From CAIYRG01 sp964494505 (GTDB lineage Bacteria; Pseudomonadota; Alphaproteobacteria; Micropepsales; Micropepsaceae): DNA of 64,000 nt. Below, one piece after another: positions 9,901-21,100 of this stretch. The notes beneath the pieces are model-generated. The model saw nothing but the letters and a program-made list of their open reading frames with translations. It did not search any database and was not told the DNA's origin. The first letter of the stretch is position 1. Each line of letters begins with the position of its first letter. The DNA lies in contig CAZBRO010000001.1 of assembly GCA_964494505.1 (NCBI GenBank), forward strand, positions 186,001 to 250,000. The letters run 5' to 3'. A program made the translations under genes and the position numbers.

Positions 9901-10371
9901 ATGCTGGCGGAGACCGCAATCGTCATCGAACAGGAGCGCCCGGATTCGCCGGAAGCGATTGCGCTCCTGTCCGCGCGCGATGCGGAACTCGACAGCCTCT
10001 ATCCGCCCGAGGCGTGTTTCCGTATTCCTACCGAGGATCACGTCAGCGACGATGTGATCTTTTTGATGGCGCGCGAGAACGGCGTCGCGGTGGCTTGCGG
10101 CGCATTGCAAAAGCATTCCGGCTACGCCGAGCTCAAGAGCATCTTCGTCATTCCCGAAGCACGCGGCCGGCGGCTCGCGCGGCGGATCGTTGCCGCGCTC
10201 GAAGCGCTCGCGCGAGGGTTGGGATTTTCCGACGTCAGACTCGAAACCGGCGTCCGGTCGCCGGCCGCGGCTCGGACCTATGAACAATCGGGCTATGTGC
10301 GATGCGACCGGTTCGGCAATTACCCCGATGCGCCGCTGAGCGTTTTCATGGCGAAGCGCCTGACCCCATAA
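9901..10371 (+). CDS. GNAT-family N-acetyltransferase
   Basis: 156 residues from the ATG at 9901, one base after the coaD stop. GNAT core features: the GVAVACGALQ strand, AELKSIFVIPEARGRRLARRIVAAL (the acetyl-CoA pyrophosphate loop, R-G-R-R-L-A), and AARTYEQSGYVRCDRFGNYPD near the C-terminus, typical of the PhnO/YjaB-like small-molecule acetyltransferases. It uses acetyl-CoA to acetylate an amine; the acceptor is unknown. It probably shares a transcript with coaD. An in-frame upstream start at 9877 would overlap coaD and adds nothing family-like. Confidence 0.85.
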   Translation: MLAETAIVIEQERPDSPEAIALLSARDAELDSLYPPEACFRIPTEDHVSDDVIFLMARENGVAVACGALQKHSGYAELKSIFVIPEARGRRLARRIVAALEALARGLGFSDVRLETGVRSPAAARTYEQSGYVRCDRFGNYPDAPLSVFMAKRLTP

Positions 10372-10434
10372 GGCTCCGGCGGGAACCAAACGCACGCGGC
10401 CGATTTATTGGCCAATTCACAACAGGAGGTTTAC

Positions 10435-10905
10435 ATGGCTGATCCGGAAAATACCGTCATCATGGAATTGAAGACCGGACGCGTCACCATCGAGCTGAGG
10501 CCCGATCTCGCGCCCCTGCATGTGCAGCGGATCAAGGAACTGACCGGCGAAGGGTTCTATAATGGCGTGGTCTTCCATCGTGTGATTCCGGGCTTCATGG
10601 CGCAGACCGGCGATCCCACAGGCACAGGCACGGGCGGATCGAAGAAACCCAATTTGCGCGCCGAGTTCTCGCGCGAGCCGCATGTGCGCGGTACCTGCGC
10701 CATGGCGAGGAGCAGCAGCCCGGATTCGGCGAACAGCCAGTTCTTCATCTGCTTCGAAGAATCCCCGTGGCTCGACGGGAAATACACGGTCTGGGGCCGC
10801 GTGATCGAAGGCATGGAACACATCGATGCGGTGAAGAAGGGCAGCGACAGCAACAACGGCCAGGTGGTCGATCCCGACAAGGTCATCAGTATGACGCTGC
10901 CGTAA
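10435..10905 (+). CDS. Cyclophilin-type peptidyl-prolyl cis-trans isomerase
   Basis: 156 residues, no signal peptide from the ATG at 10435, hence a cytoplasmic PpiB-type cyclophilin catalysing cis-trans isomerisation of X-Pro bonds. The active-site block FHRVIPGFMAQTGDPTGTGTGG carries the catalytic Arg, Phe and Gln; AMARSSSPDSANSQFFI and WLDGKYTVWGRV complete the pocket. A strong AGGAGG at 10424-10429, 5 nt before the ATG, fixes the start; an upstream in-frame start at 10408 lacks such a site. Confidence 0.95.
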   Translation: MADPENTVIMELKTGRVTIELRPDLAPLHVQRIKELTGEGFYNGVVFHRVIPGFMAQTGDPTGTGTGGSKKPNLRAEFSREPHVRGTCAMARSSSPDSANSQFFICFEESPWLDGKYTVWGRVIEGMEHIDAVKKGSDSNNGQVVDPDKVISMTLP

Positions 10906-10988
10906 TGGCGGTGCGCGAAACGAAACGTCACATCGCGTGATTTGCGGCTCCTGAAAGTGGGATGATAGCAAGCGAACGAATCTCTCCA

Positions 10989-11086
10989 TTGTCATGGCCC
11001 GCGACAGCGGGCCATCCAGGCGATGGAGGACTCTCTTGGCGCGACGCGCGCCTGCTGGATGGCCCGATTGAATCGGGCCATGACAA
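10989..11086. repeat. Inverted-repeat element (REP-like) upstream of the aminotransferase
   Basis: TTGTCATGGCCCG at 10989-11001 pairs with CGGGCCATGACAA at 11074-11086, and each arm is itself a small palindrome (GGCCCG...CGGGCC) followed by CCATCCAG / CTGGATGG. The 98 bp structure is of the GGCCCG...CGGGCCATGAC type scattered between genes in many alphaproteobacteria. It ends just before the DegT-family gene, and one candidate ATG of that gene (11080) lies inside it. Confidence 0.75.
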
Positions 11087-11097
11087 ATAGGACTGCG

Positions 11098-12225
11098 GTG
11101 CCCGAAACCATTGCCTTTATCGACCTGCAGGCTCAGCGCAAACGGCTGGGCGAGCCGCTGAACCGCGCGATTCAAGACGCGGTCGAAGGCGGGCAATGGG
11201 TTCTAGGCCCGCAAGTCGCCGCGCTGGAGCAGCAGCTCGCTTCGTTTGCCGGCGTGAAACATGCGGTCGCGTGCGCCAACGGCACCGACGCATTGCTCCT
11301 TATACTGAAGGCTTGGAACATCGGGCCGGGCGATGCGGTGTTCGTGCCGTCCTTCACTTTTGCGGCGACGGCCGAAGTGGTGGCGCTCGCGGGTGCGTCG
11401 CCGGTGTTCGTGGACGTGCTGGAAGACACGTTCAACATGGACCCGCAAAGTCTCGATGCGGCGATTGCGATGGTCAAGCGCGACGCGGCGCTGGCGCCCA
11501 AGGCGGTGATCCCGGTCGATCTGTTCGGCCAGCCCGCCGATTACCGGAAGCTCGGGACAATCGCGAGACGCGAGAAGCTGTTCATGCTGTGCGATACCGC
11601 CCAAGGGTTTGGCGCGACGTTTGACGGCGTGCGTACCGGCGCTATCGGCGATGCTGCCGCGACGAGCTTCTTTCCGGCGAAACCGCTTGGCTGTTACGGC
11701 GATGGCGGCGCCTGCTTCACCGATGACGATGCGCTTGCCGCCGTGTTGCGCTCGATCCGCTCACATGGTCAGGGTACGGATCGTTACGAACATGCGCGCA
11801 TCGGCGTGAACTCCAGGCTCGACACGATCCAGGCTGCGGTGCTGATCGAGAAACTGAAGATCTTCGAAGACGAGATCGCCGCACGCGAACGGATTGCGCG
11901 GCGCTACAACGCGCTTCTCGGAAACAGCAACCGCATCGTGGTGCCCCGCGTGATCGACGGCGCGCAATCGGTGTGGGCGCAATACACCATCCGCGTCGAA
12001 GACCGCTCCAAGCTGCAAGCCGATCTCAAGGACGAGAACATTCCGACCGCGGTCTATTACCCCATTCCGCTGTCGCGCCAGCGCGCCTACGCGCATTTTC
12101 CGAGCGCGCCCGTTCCGGTCAGCGAAGCATTGAGCACGAGCGTGGTCAGCCTGCCGATGCATCCCTATCTCGACGAAGCGACGCAAGACCGTATCGTGGC
12201 CGCGGTGCTGAAAAGTGTGGGATGA
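11098..12225 (+). CDS. DegT/DnrJ/EryC1/StrS-family PLP aminotransferase
   Basis: About 375 residues. Fold-type I PLP enzyme of the sugar-aminotransferase family: FIDLQAQ N-terminus, GGQWVLGPQVAALE, CANGTDAL (phosphate binding), PSFTFAATAEVV, CDTAQGFGA with the Asp that contacts the pyridine ring, and SFFPAKPLGCYGDGGA with the Schiff-base lysine. The C-terminal AVYYPIPLSRQ and SLPMHP are family hallmarks. These enzymes usually transaminate keto-sugar nucleotides for polysaccharides or glycans, so a link to surface sugars is plausible, although its neighbours are housekeeping genes. The GTG at 11098 has AGGA 5 nt upstream; the ATG at 11080 lies within a repeat element and is the alternative. 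Confidence 0.88.
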   Translation: MPETIAFIDLQAQRKRLGEPLNRAIQDAVEGGQWVLGPQVAALEQQLASFAGVKHAVACANGTDALLLILKAWNIGPGDAVFVPSFTFAATAEVVALAGASPVFVDVLEDTFNMDPQSLDAAIAMVKRDAALAPKAVIPVDLFGQPADYRKLGTIARREKLFMLCDTAQGFGATFDGVRTGAIGDAAATSFFPAKPLGCYGDGGACFTDDDALAAVLRSIRSHGQGTDRYEHARIGVNSRLDTIQAAVLIEKLKIFEDEIAARERIARRYNALLGNSNRIVVPRVIDGAQSVWAQYTIRVEDRSKLQADLKDENIPTAVYYPIPLSRQRAYAHFPSAPVPVSEALSTSVVSLPMHPYLDEATQDRIVAAVLKSVG

Positions 12226-12287
12226 AGCCCGGGATTGCAGGAATTCCTCAATCTCAGCTTGTCGAAGCATGAGCGGCACGAATCCCC

Positions 12288-13346
12288 ATGCGGGTCGATG
12301 AATTCGATTTCGAGCTGCCCGACGCACTGATCGCGCTGCGCCCTGCTCGCCCGCGCGATGCGGCGCGCCTCCTGGTGGTCCGCGAGAACGGCACGCGCGA
12401 GCACAGAACCGTGCATGATCTTCCCGAACTGTTGCGCGCGGGCGATGTGCTGGTGGTCAACGACACCAAGGTGATCCCGGCGCGTCTCAACGGACGGCGT
12501 CTCGCGCGCGATGAAACAGGACACAACGCGAAGATCGAAGCGACCCTGCACAAACGGGTTTCGCCTGCCGCGTTCCGCGCCTTTGTGCGCCCGGCGAAAC
12601 GGTTGAAGCCCGGCGACAGAATCGTGCTCGGCGCGACCCTTACCGGAATCGTTGCTGCGCGCGACGGCGGCGAAATCGAAATCGCCTTCGACATTGGCGG
12701 CGCCGACCTCGATGCCGCCATTGCCGCCGAGGGCGAGATGCCGCTGCCGCCCTATATCGCGGGAAAACGCAAGCCCGATGCGAGCGACCGCGCCGATTAT
12801 CAGACGATCTTCGCCGATGAGCCCGGTTCGGTTGCCGCGCCGACAGCGGGTTTGCATTTCACGCCTGAGCTGTTTGAGCGGGCGCGGGAACGCGGCATCG
12901 CGCGCGCCCAAGTCACGCTGCATGTCGGGGCGGGCACGTTCCTGCCGGTGAGTGCGGAGGATACCGCAAACCACAAGATGCACACCGAATGGGCCGAGCT
13001 GACGCCCGAGACGGCGGACGCCCTCAACGCCGCGCGCGCGGCGGGCGGGCGCATCGTGGCAGTGGGCTCGACCGCATTGCGAACGCTCGAAACGGCTGCC
13101 GACGATGAAGGCCGGCTTCATCCGTTCCGCGGCGAGACGGCGATCTTCATCACGCCGGGTTACCGTTTCAAATGCGTGGACGTGATGCTCACCAATTTTC
13201 ATCTGCCGCGCTCGACTCTGTTCATGCTGGTGTGCGCGTTCGCGGGCACCGAGGCGATGAAAGCGGCCTACGCGGAAGCCATTGCCGCCCGCTTCCGCTT
13301 TTATTCCTATGGCGACGCGTGTCTTTTGTTCAGGGCGTCAAGATGA
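12288..13346 (+). CDS. queA: S-adenosylmethionine:tRNA ribosyltransferase-isomerase
   Basis: Makes epoxyqueuosine in tRNA by transferring the ribosyl moiety of AdoMet to the 7-deazaguanine placed by Tgt. 352 residues, full length. Typical features: N-terminal MRVDEFDFELPDALIALRP, VLVVNDTKVIPARL, GEMPLPPYI, YQTIFADEPGSVAAPTAGLHFT, LHVGAGTF, and the C-terminal LPRSTLFMLVCAF. The stop overlaps the tgt ATG by 3 bp, so the two queuosine genes are translationally coupled. Confidence 0.97.
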   Translation: MRVDEFDFELPDALIALRPARPRDAARLLVVRENGTREHRTVHDLPELLRAGDVLVVNDTKVIPARLNGRRLARDETGHNAKIEATLHKRVSPAAFRAFVRPAKRLKPGDRIVLGATLTGIVAARDGGEIEIAFDIGGADLDAAIAAEGEMPLPPYIAGKRKPDASDRADYQTIFADEPGSVAAPTAGLHFTPELFERARERGIARAQVTLHVGAGTFLPVSAEDTANHKMHTEWAELTPETADALNAARAAGGRIVAVGSTALRTLETAADDEGRLHPFRGETAIFITPGYRFKCVDVMLTNFHLPRSTLFMLVCAFAGTEAMKAAYAEAIAARFRFYSYGDACLLFRASR

Positions 13347-14476
13347 GTGAGTTGCAATTCGACATTCTTGCGACCGACGGCGACGCGCGCACCGGTATCC
13401 TCACGCTGCCCCGCGGCCAAATTCGCACGCCCGCCTTCATGCCCGTGGGGACCGCGGCCACCGTCAAGGCGATGCTGCCCGAAAACGTGGCCGAGACCGG
13501 CGCCGATATCGTGCTCGGCAACACCTATCATCTGATGCTGCGCCCAGGCGCGGAACGCATCGCGCGGCTTGGCGGCTTGCACACCTTCATGAACTGGCCA
13601 GGTCCGATCCTGACCGATTCCGGCGGCTTCCAGGTGATGTCGCTGTCGTCCTTGCGCAAGCTCGGCGAAGAGGGGGTGCGCTTCCGCTCTCACATCGACG
13701 GCTCGGAACATTTCCTTTCGCCCGAACGCGCGATGGAGATTCAGCGGCTTCTGGGATCGGACATCCAGATGGTGCTGGACGAATGCGCCCCCTACCCATC
13801 GAGCGAAGAGCAAATCGAAAAATCGCTTGCGCTGTCGATGCGCTGGGCCGCGCGCTCGAAGCTTGCCTTCGGCGAGCAGCCAGGTCGCGCCTGCTTCGGC
13901 ATCGTGCAGGGCGGCGTCTACCCAGCATTGCGCAGGCGCTCGGCGGAACAGCTCGTGGAAATCGGCTTCGACGGTTATGCGGTGGGCGGGCTCGCCGTCG
14001 GCGAGGGCCAGGCGCTGATGTTCGATGTCCTGGAGGGCACGCTGCCGCATCTGCCGAAGGACCGCCCGCGCTATCTGATGGGTGTCGGCAAGCCCGACGA
14101 CATCGTCGGCGCGGCGTTGCGGGGCATCGACATGTTCGATTGCGTGCTGCCGACGCGTTCGGGCCGCAACGGTCAGGCGTTTACCTGGGACGGCCCGCTC
14201 AATCTGCGCAATGCGCGCCATGCCGAGGATGGCTCGCCGCTCGATGAAACGTGCCGGTGCCCCGCGTGCAGATCCTATTCGCGCGCCTATCTGCATCATG
14301 TGGTGAAGGCCGGAGAGATCATCGCGTCGATGCTGCTCACCTGGCACAATCTCGCGTTCTTCCAGGACGTGATGCGTGCGTTCCGCGACGCGGCGATGAA
14401 CGGAATCGCGCAGCGTTTCTCCGAACAGTTTCTCTTTCGCTATCGTGCGAATGCGAACCCGGACGGCGACGGTTGA
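13343..14476 (+). CDS. tgt: tRNA-guanine transglycosylase
   Basis: Exchanges G34 of GUN-anticodon tRNAs for preQ1, upstream of QueA in queuosine synthesis. 377 residues from the ATG at 13343, which overlaps the queA stop (ATGA). Catalytic features: ILTDSGGFQVMS with the proton-accepting Asp, GFDGYAVGGLAVGE in the substrate pocket, FDCVLPTRSGRNG with the nucleophilic Asp, and a zinc site CRCPACRSYSRAYLHH. Longer in-frame starts lie inside queA and are not family-like. Confidence 0.97.
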   Translation: MSELQFDILATDGDARTGILTLPRGQIRTPAFMPVGTAATVKAMLPENVAETGADIVLGNTYHLMLRPGAERIARLGGLHTFMNWPGPILTDSGGFQVMSLSSLRKLGEEGVRFRSHIDGSEHFLSPERAMEIQRLLGSDIQMVLDECAPYPSSEEQIEKSLALSMRWAARSKLAFGEQPGRACFGIVQGGVYPALRRRSAEQLVEIGFDGYAVGGLAVGEGQALMFDVLEGTLPHLPKDRPRYLMGVGKPDDIVGAALRGIDMFDCVLPTRSGRNGQAFTWDGPLNLRNARHAEDGSPLDETCRCPACRSYSRAYLHHVVKAGEIIASMLLTWHNLAFFQDVMRAFRDAAMNGIAQRFSEQFLFRYRANANPDGDG

Positions 14477-14511
14477 CCCTTGCGCAGCGCCGCCTTACAC
14501 CCGTCGCGCGA

Positions 14512-14586
14512 GAGCCCGTAGCTCAGTGGTAGAGCATCTGACTTTTAATCAGAGGGTCGATGGTTCAATCCCATCCGGGCTCGCCA
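14512..14586 (+). tRNA. tRNA-Lys (anticodon TTT)
   Basis: 75 nt including an encoded CCA. Acceptor stem GAGCCCG (14512-14518) pairs with CGGGCTC (14576-14582), discriminator G, then CCA. D arm GCTCAGTGGTAGAGC, anticodon stem TCTGA/TCAGA enclosing CTTTTAA with TTT as anticodon, and T arm with GGTTCAATCCC. It follows tgt after 35 bp. A short GC palindrome at 14664-14673 with a T7 run soon after may act as its terminator. Confidence 0.96.
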
Positions 14587-15120
14587 ACTTTCCGGGGCTG
14601 CCGCTCGAATCGTCTCCCGCCGGTCTTTCCCGTCCCGATCTGCCCGTTTTCGCTCCCTTTTGGCCGGGCCCGGATATTTTTTTGGTGTGCCCGCGACGAC
14701 ACAGGAAACCGCCCGGCGCGGGGGGCCCCCAAAGTATTGTGTGCCATGTCGGGCAGCCTCTTACATCTTCGGTCCTACATCAGCCGTTAACCAAATTTCT
14801 CATTAACCTCAAGATGTTGGTCCCACAGACTGGAATTGTCCCAGAGTAAACTGGTAAACCGATTTAACTAGTTGGAAATTTTTTGAGGTTTTGTTAGGGC
14901 CTAAGGCCAATTCCGGGTCTGCCCGGAAAAGGCTGCGAGTATGACAGAACCGAGGTTGACTAGACATTTCGGGACGTTAAGGATTGCTGTCGATCCGGAC
15001 GACTCTCTCCCGCCTTGGGAGTGAGGGGGCGACGTTCGGGGTGTGTACGGGGGTTCAGTAGTTCAATTTGGGCATGTGCTCGCACCTGCAACGGGTGATC
15101 GAGTTATTTCGGGGGTTCCT
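14587..15120. other. Intergenic/leader region before the giant autotransporter gene
   Basis: About 530 bp. 14587-14760 is GC-rich with a small palindrome CCGGGCCCGG (14664-14673) followed by T7 (14677-14683), a weak terminator candidate. 14760-14910 is strikingly A+T-rich for this genome and holds two TTAACC boxes 16 bp apart (14787-14792, 14803-14808) resembling CtrA half-sites but not at the consensus 7 bp gap. A candidate promoter lies at 14956-14984. No gene recognised. Confidence 0.5.
14956..14984 (+). promoter_or_regulatory. Candidate sigma-70-type promoter for the giant gene
   Basis: TTGACT (14956-14961), 17 bp, AAGGAT (14979-14984). The -35 is good and the -10 is weak (a 16 bp spacing gives TAAGGA). 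It would leave a leader of about 130 nt before the ATG at 15121. Prediction by eye only. Confidence 0.35.
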
Positions 15121-18100
15121 ATGGAAAGCCGCTCTGTCGCGCTGTCACTTCGTGGCAATTTGCTCTCTGGCGCGTCGAAGGTAAGTCTCGCAAAAGCGCG
15201 AATGGTATTGATCCCGTTTGTTACGGGAATGGCCGCGCTAGCGGGCATCTTCTTATCGCCGACCGAAGCGGTCGCGGCAGGATGCGGACCGGACGCCTCG
15301 GGCACCAAGATCGGACAATCGGATCCGACGTCGGTTGACGAACTTTGCACAGGCGCGCTGGTCGGCATCGACTACAGCAGCGGCGTCGATGCCGCGGTCG
15401 CGAGCGGACAAGCCGTATCGGTCAGTATCAAAGCTGTGGGCGGCTCCATCGTCACGACCAACGGCATCAACATCAGCGGCTTCGACGGAACCAACGCCCA
15501 CGGCATTACTCTGGAGGATTTCAACACCGGCGGGACGGTCGTCTCGAGCACCGGTAACGCGATTACTATCACGAACAGCAACGCCGGCGCCGGCGCGAAC
15601 ATCGACGTCGACTTCACGAACACGGTGGCCGGAGTCACCATCTCCGCGACGGGCGCAGGCCATGACGGCATGAATCTGTCGACCGACGGCAACGGCACGA
15701 TCGGCATCAACGCACCCAAAGACATTTCGGGCCGGCATTACGGCGTGATTGCGGAGAGTGTGAACGGCAACATCACCGCTCACCTCGGCAACGTGACCGG
15801 GACCGACGCGGACGCGATCGTCCTTGCGGCGAGTGGTTCAGGCTCCGTCAACCTCACCACCCTTGCCGGCGGCAACGTCTCTACAGGCGTCGCTGGGTCG
15901 GCGTGGGACGTCCGGCTTTCATCCGGAACCGGCAATATCACGCTGACGCAGAACGGTGTCGCGGGCGCAGGCGGCGTGAATGCAAGCACGGGCGGTTCAG
16001 GCACCGTAACTGCCACCATCAACAACAATATCACGGATACGAGCGGCCAGGGCCTCCTGGTTTCGGCGAGCGGCGGTCTCATCACGGTCCATCAGACGGC
16101 GGGCAACATCACGGGTTCTACAATAGGCCTGGACGTATTTGGCGGCACCGGCGGGACCAGCATCACCATCGACAGCGGCGCGTCCATTATTGGCCAGGGC
16201 AACGCGGGGATCTTCGTCAGCGACCCGACCGGGGCCGTGACGATCACCCAGAACGGCATTGTGACCGGCGACGCCGTGATCGAAATCCAGGGCAGTTCGG
16301 CCACTGTCACCTACAACGCCAATAACGACCTCTCCGGCACCAATGGCGGCATCTATATCGGCACCGGCTTTGGCGGTGCTGTTGCCAGCTCCGGCGATGT
16401 CGCTGTTCACGTCACCAATAACGCGACGCTGAATGCCGATTCGGACGCGAACAATACCGGCGACGGCATTCGGATCACCACTACCACCGGCAACATCCTG
16501 GTGGATTCCACGTCCGGCACGTCGATTACCGGCGCCAACGGTATGCTCCTGACGGTCGGCAGCGGCTCGGCCAATGTCACCGTTACGACGAGCGGCAATG
16601 TCACCGCCACCAACGGCGATGGCGTGAATGTTTCGCTGGCGACCGGCATCGCCAACATCACCACCTCGGCCGTCAGCGCCACGGGCAATGCGATCGATGT
16701 GGCATCGACCGGCGGTGCGATCACCGTTACGTCCAATGGCGCGCTGGCGGCCACTGGCGGTTACGGCATCTACACCCAGAACAATGGCACGGGATCGGCG
16801 GGCGGCATCACGATCAACGCCAATGCGGCCATCGGCACCAGCGGCACGCACACAGGCAACTCTGGCGTGTTCGCCCAGATCGTCGACGCCACCAATACCG
16901 GCGTCATCGGCGTCACGCTGACGGGCGCGCCGATCTTCTCGAGCGCCAAAGGCATTTTCGCCACGACCGCAGGCCTCGGCACCGGCTTTGGCTCCGATAT
17001 TGGAATCAACGTTTCGACAGACGCGAGCAGCGCCATCGACGCGAACAGCAACGGCATCGAAGCCACGATCACCAATGCCGCCAACAGCAATCAGATCAAT
17101 GTCGCGATCGCGAGCGGCATCAACACCAATGCGGCCGGCATCATCGCGACCACCACCGGCAACGGGTCGGTGACTGTCACCGATACGACGTCGGGCGTCA
17201 CCGTCCATGGCGGCGGCGCGGAAGGCGTCAAGGCAACCAGCGGCGGCGGCGTTGTTTCGGTCACGACGACGGCCGGCAATGTTTCGGGCAGCACCTTCGG
17301 TATCCTGGCGTCGACCAGCAGCACCGGCACGGTTACCGTCACGGCGGGCAACGTCTCTGCCTCCAACGGCACCGGCGTCCGGGGCACGACGACCGGCAGC
17401 GGGCTCATCACACTCAATACGGCAGCCGTCACCGGCACAAACGGCACTGGCATCTACGGCAATGGAACCGGCGGCGGCGGCGTCACGATTCATGCGACGG
17501 GCGCGGTATCGGGCACCGGCGGCGACGGCATCTATGCGAATGCGCAGGGCGGCAACGGTGCTGTCTCCGTCACGGCGGACAGCGCGGTAAGCGGTTCGAT
17601 CAGGGGCATTGCCACATCGGCCGTGGGTTCGGGCACGACCACGATTGTGGCGAAGGGGAATGTCAGCGGCGGCAATGGCGACGCCATTCAGGCGGCCGCT
17701 GCCGGGACGGGCACCGTCTCGATCACCGACACGGCCGGATTGTCCACGGTCACCGGCACCGGCGGTTTCGGTATCGACGTCACGGGCACGACCACGGGTG
17801 ATGTAACCATCGGCACCAGCACGGCGTCGCGCTTTGTCGGCGACATCACGGGCACCGGCGGCGCCGGCATCGGGGTTTCGAGCCACGGAAATATCAGTAT
17901 CTTCACCAGCGGCAATGTCACCGGTTCGGCCACCCATAACGGCATCCGCGGCAGCAGCACCGTCACCGGCGGCAACGTCCTGGTCGATGTCGGCGGCGGC
18001 ACCATCGCGGGTGATGTCAACGGCATTCTCGCCACCACGGTCGGCGCCCACACCGTCAACATCCGCGTCAACACCGCAGGCAACGTCACCGCGTCAGGCG

Positions 18101-21100
18101 GTAATGGCATCAGTGCGACGGGCGGCAGCGGCACGGTCAATATCGGTAATGCCACGTCGCGTATCACCGCGGCCCGGATTCAGGGTACGTTGGGCGACGG
18201 CATTTTCGGTTTGGGCGGCGGTGCCGTGAACATCTACGTTGCCGGGGGCAGCGTAGTCTCGACCGGCGTCCATGTCGGCATCGAAGGAAACGGCACCGGG
18301 GCGTCGTCCGCGGTGACGATCGACTCGCTTGCCGATGTGACGAGCGGAAGCACAGGCGAGGGTGTTCGCGCTGCGAGCGCTGGCGGCGTGGTCCTGGTGA
18401 ACATCGGCAATGGGACCATCGGAAACGTGTCGGGCGGCACGTTCGGCATTGACGCTTTGACCAGCGGTACCGGCCCCGTAACGGTGCATGCCCTCGATAA
18501 CGTCACCGCCGGTGTGGCGGCGACGAACGGCACCGTCGGCATCAGCGCGACGAGCGGCAGCGGCACCGTTCTGGTCACGACGGGGAACACCACCGCCATC
18601 GACGTCACCGGCGACGGCGCCAAGGGCATCTTCGTGAACGCCACGAGCAATGCCACCGGCAATGTCACCATGGCGCTCGGCAGCACCATTGCGGTCCATG
18701 CCGGCAACCAGGACACCGGCGGCGCAGGCAGCGCCTATGGCATTTACGACCACTCCGCCGGCGGAAATATCGTCGTCACGACCGGTGGCACCGTCAATGT
18801 CAGCCAGGGTTCGTTGGGCGCGGTCAACGGTGCGGAAGGCATCGATGCTCTTACCACCGGCTGCGCCACGATCTCGATCGACAGTACGGCGGGCACAGTC
18901 ACCGCGATCAGTTCCTCGGGCGCGAGCAATGACGGCATCCATACGTCGGCCGGCGCCGGGTTGACCACCATCACCACCGGCGCCGTCACGGCGTTGACGG
19001 GCGATGGCATTGATGCTTCGTCGACGGGCGGCGGGATCAGCATTGTCGCCAACGGCCTCATTCAGGGCGATCCGGCGATCATCCTGAACGTCAATGGCGG
19101 AACCGGCGACGCCGGTGTCACCGCCAATGCGGGCGCCAGCGCCAGCGGGACCGCGATCAGCGACACCATCACCGGCGCCGGAACCGGCAATGTTACCGTC
19201 GTCATCAACAACGCGGCCGATGTCACCGGCGGCGCCTCGGGCGTGATCGCGACGACCAATGGCAGCGGTTTCGTGCATATCTTCGGCAATGGCACCGGCA
19301 ACATCAGCGGCGCTGCCGGCACCGGCATTACCGCGACGACCACCAGCGGGAATGTGTTCATCGGCAACGGCACGGGAAGCCGCTTCGCCGCGCCGATAAG
19401 CGGCAGCACGTTCGGCATCAATGCGACGAGTTCCAGCGGCAATGTCAGCGTCTACCTTTCAAGCAATGTCAGCGGTAACGCCTCGATCGGCATCAATGCG
19501 ACCACGAACGGCTCCAACGTCGTCGTCGATACGACGGGCGCCGTTTCCGGCGGCACCAAAGGCATCAACGCGAGCACCAACGGTTCCGGAAACGCCACCG
19601 TTCGCGTAAACACGCTGGGCAATGTGACTGGCGGTTCGGACAACGGCATCACCGTCTCGACGTCCTCCGGCACGGCGAGTGCGGGTCAAAGCAGCGCGCG
19701 GATCGTCGCGGCCAACATCTCAGGCGGCGGCGACGGCATCCATGTAACGGCGGGCGGCAACGCCCAGGTCTATACCGGCGCGGGCAATGTCAGTGCTGGT
19801 TCCAGAGGCATTTATGCCGAGAGCACTGGCAGCGGTTCGGTTGTCGTAGACGGGAACGCGACCGACATCACGTCCGCGGGCAGTGACGGTATTTTCGCGC
19901 ACACCGTTTTGGGCTGCCTCACGGTGAACTTTACCGGCGGCATCGGCACAGTTTCGCGCGTCGGCGGCTATGGCATCCACGCCAATATCACCGCCGAAGG
20001 CGGCTCAGGCCTTTTGAGTGTCACCGCCAATACGATCAACTCGACCAATGACGGCATTAGCGTGAGCAACCGCGGTGGCGGCGGAGTAAGCGTCGTCACC
20101 AACGGCCTGGTGGATACGTCCGGGACCGGCTCGGGCGTTTACGCGGAAGTGACGAATCTCGTCGGCGACATTTCCGTCACCGCCAATGACAGCATCAACA
20201 CGACCTCGGGCAACGCCACCTACGGCATTTGGGCGCGCATGAATCGCACCAGCGGTTTGGGCGGCGACGAAGCCGGCGCCATTACCGTCCAACAAACCAG
20301 CGGCACGATTTTCGGGTCGAGCTTCGGTATCCGCGCGGAAAGCCAGAACGGCCTGGGCAGCGGCAATGTCAGCCACGCCGTTGACGGCATTACGGTTACG
20401 ACGAGCAGCGGGACCGCCATCACCGGGGCGACCGGCGGCGGATCGGCGGGCATTTTCGCCGAACTCGGCAATTCTTCGAACTACGACAACATCGTCGTCA
20501 CCAGCAATGGCAGCATCGGCAACCTCACCGTGAAGCCCGCAGAGGGCATTCATGCGGTGAATGCGGGGACCGGGGCGGTCAGCGTGCTCGGCACGACCGC
20601 CGGCACGATCTGGGCGTCCAATTATGGCGTCCGCGCGCAATCGACCAATGGCGGCGATATCTTCGTCGGTAACCTCACGACCCCGTTCGCTTCGAACATC
20701 AACGGTGTCAGCGGCACCGGCAGCGCGGGCATCTTCGCGCAATCGACCAGCGGCAATATCGTGATCAATTCGTCGGGCAGCATCGATCCGCCCGACTTCG
20801 CCATGTGGGCGGCGACTTCGGGCGGTATCAACGTCACCTCGAGCGGCGGCGACAAGAGCGGCAACACAGGCATTTATGCAGTAACCACTGGGGCCAGTTC
20901 GGCGGTCAGTGTGACCGTCGACGGCAACAGCAGCGTATCGGGAGTTCTGTCCTCGCCGCCCTCAGGCGACTTCATCTTTGTGGTGCCGCCGCCGGGCGTG
21001 GACGGGCCCTCAAGAAACGATTCGCAGCCCTGGAACGCAGGCCTGATTGCCGGCGCGCATCAGACGGGCGACGGCATCGACGCCTCGACCTGCGCCGGTC

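Noticed and set aside
14787..14808. CtrA binding site
   Set aside because: The TTAA elements are separated by 12 bp rather than 7; kept only as a weak note in the leader description.
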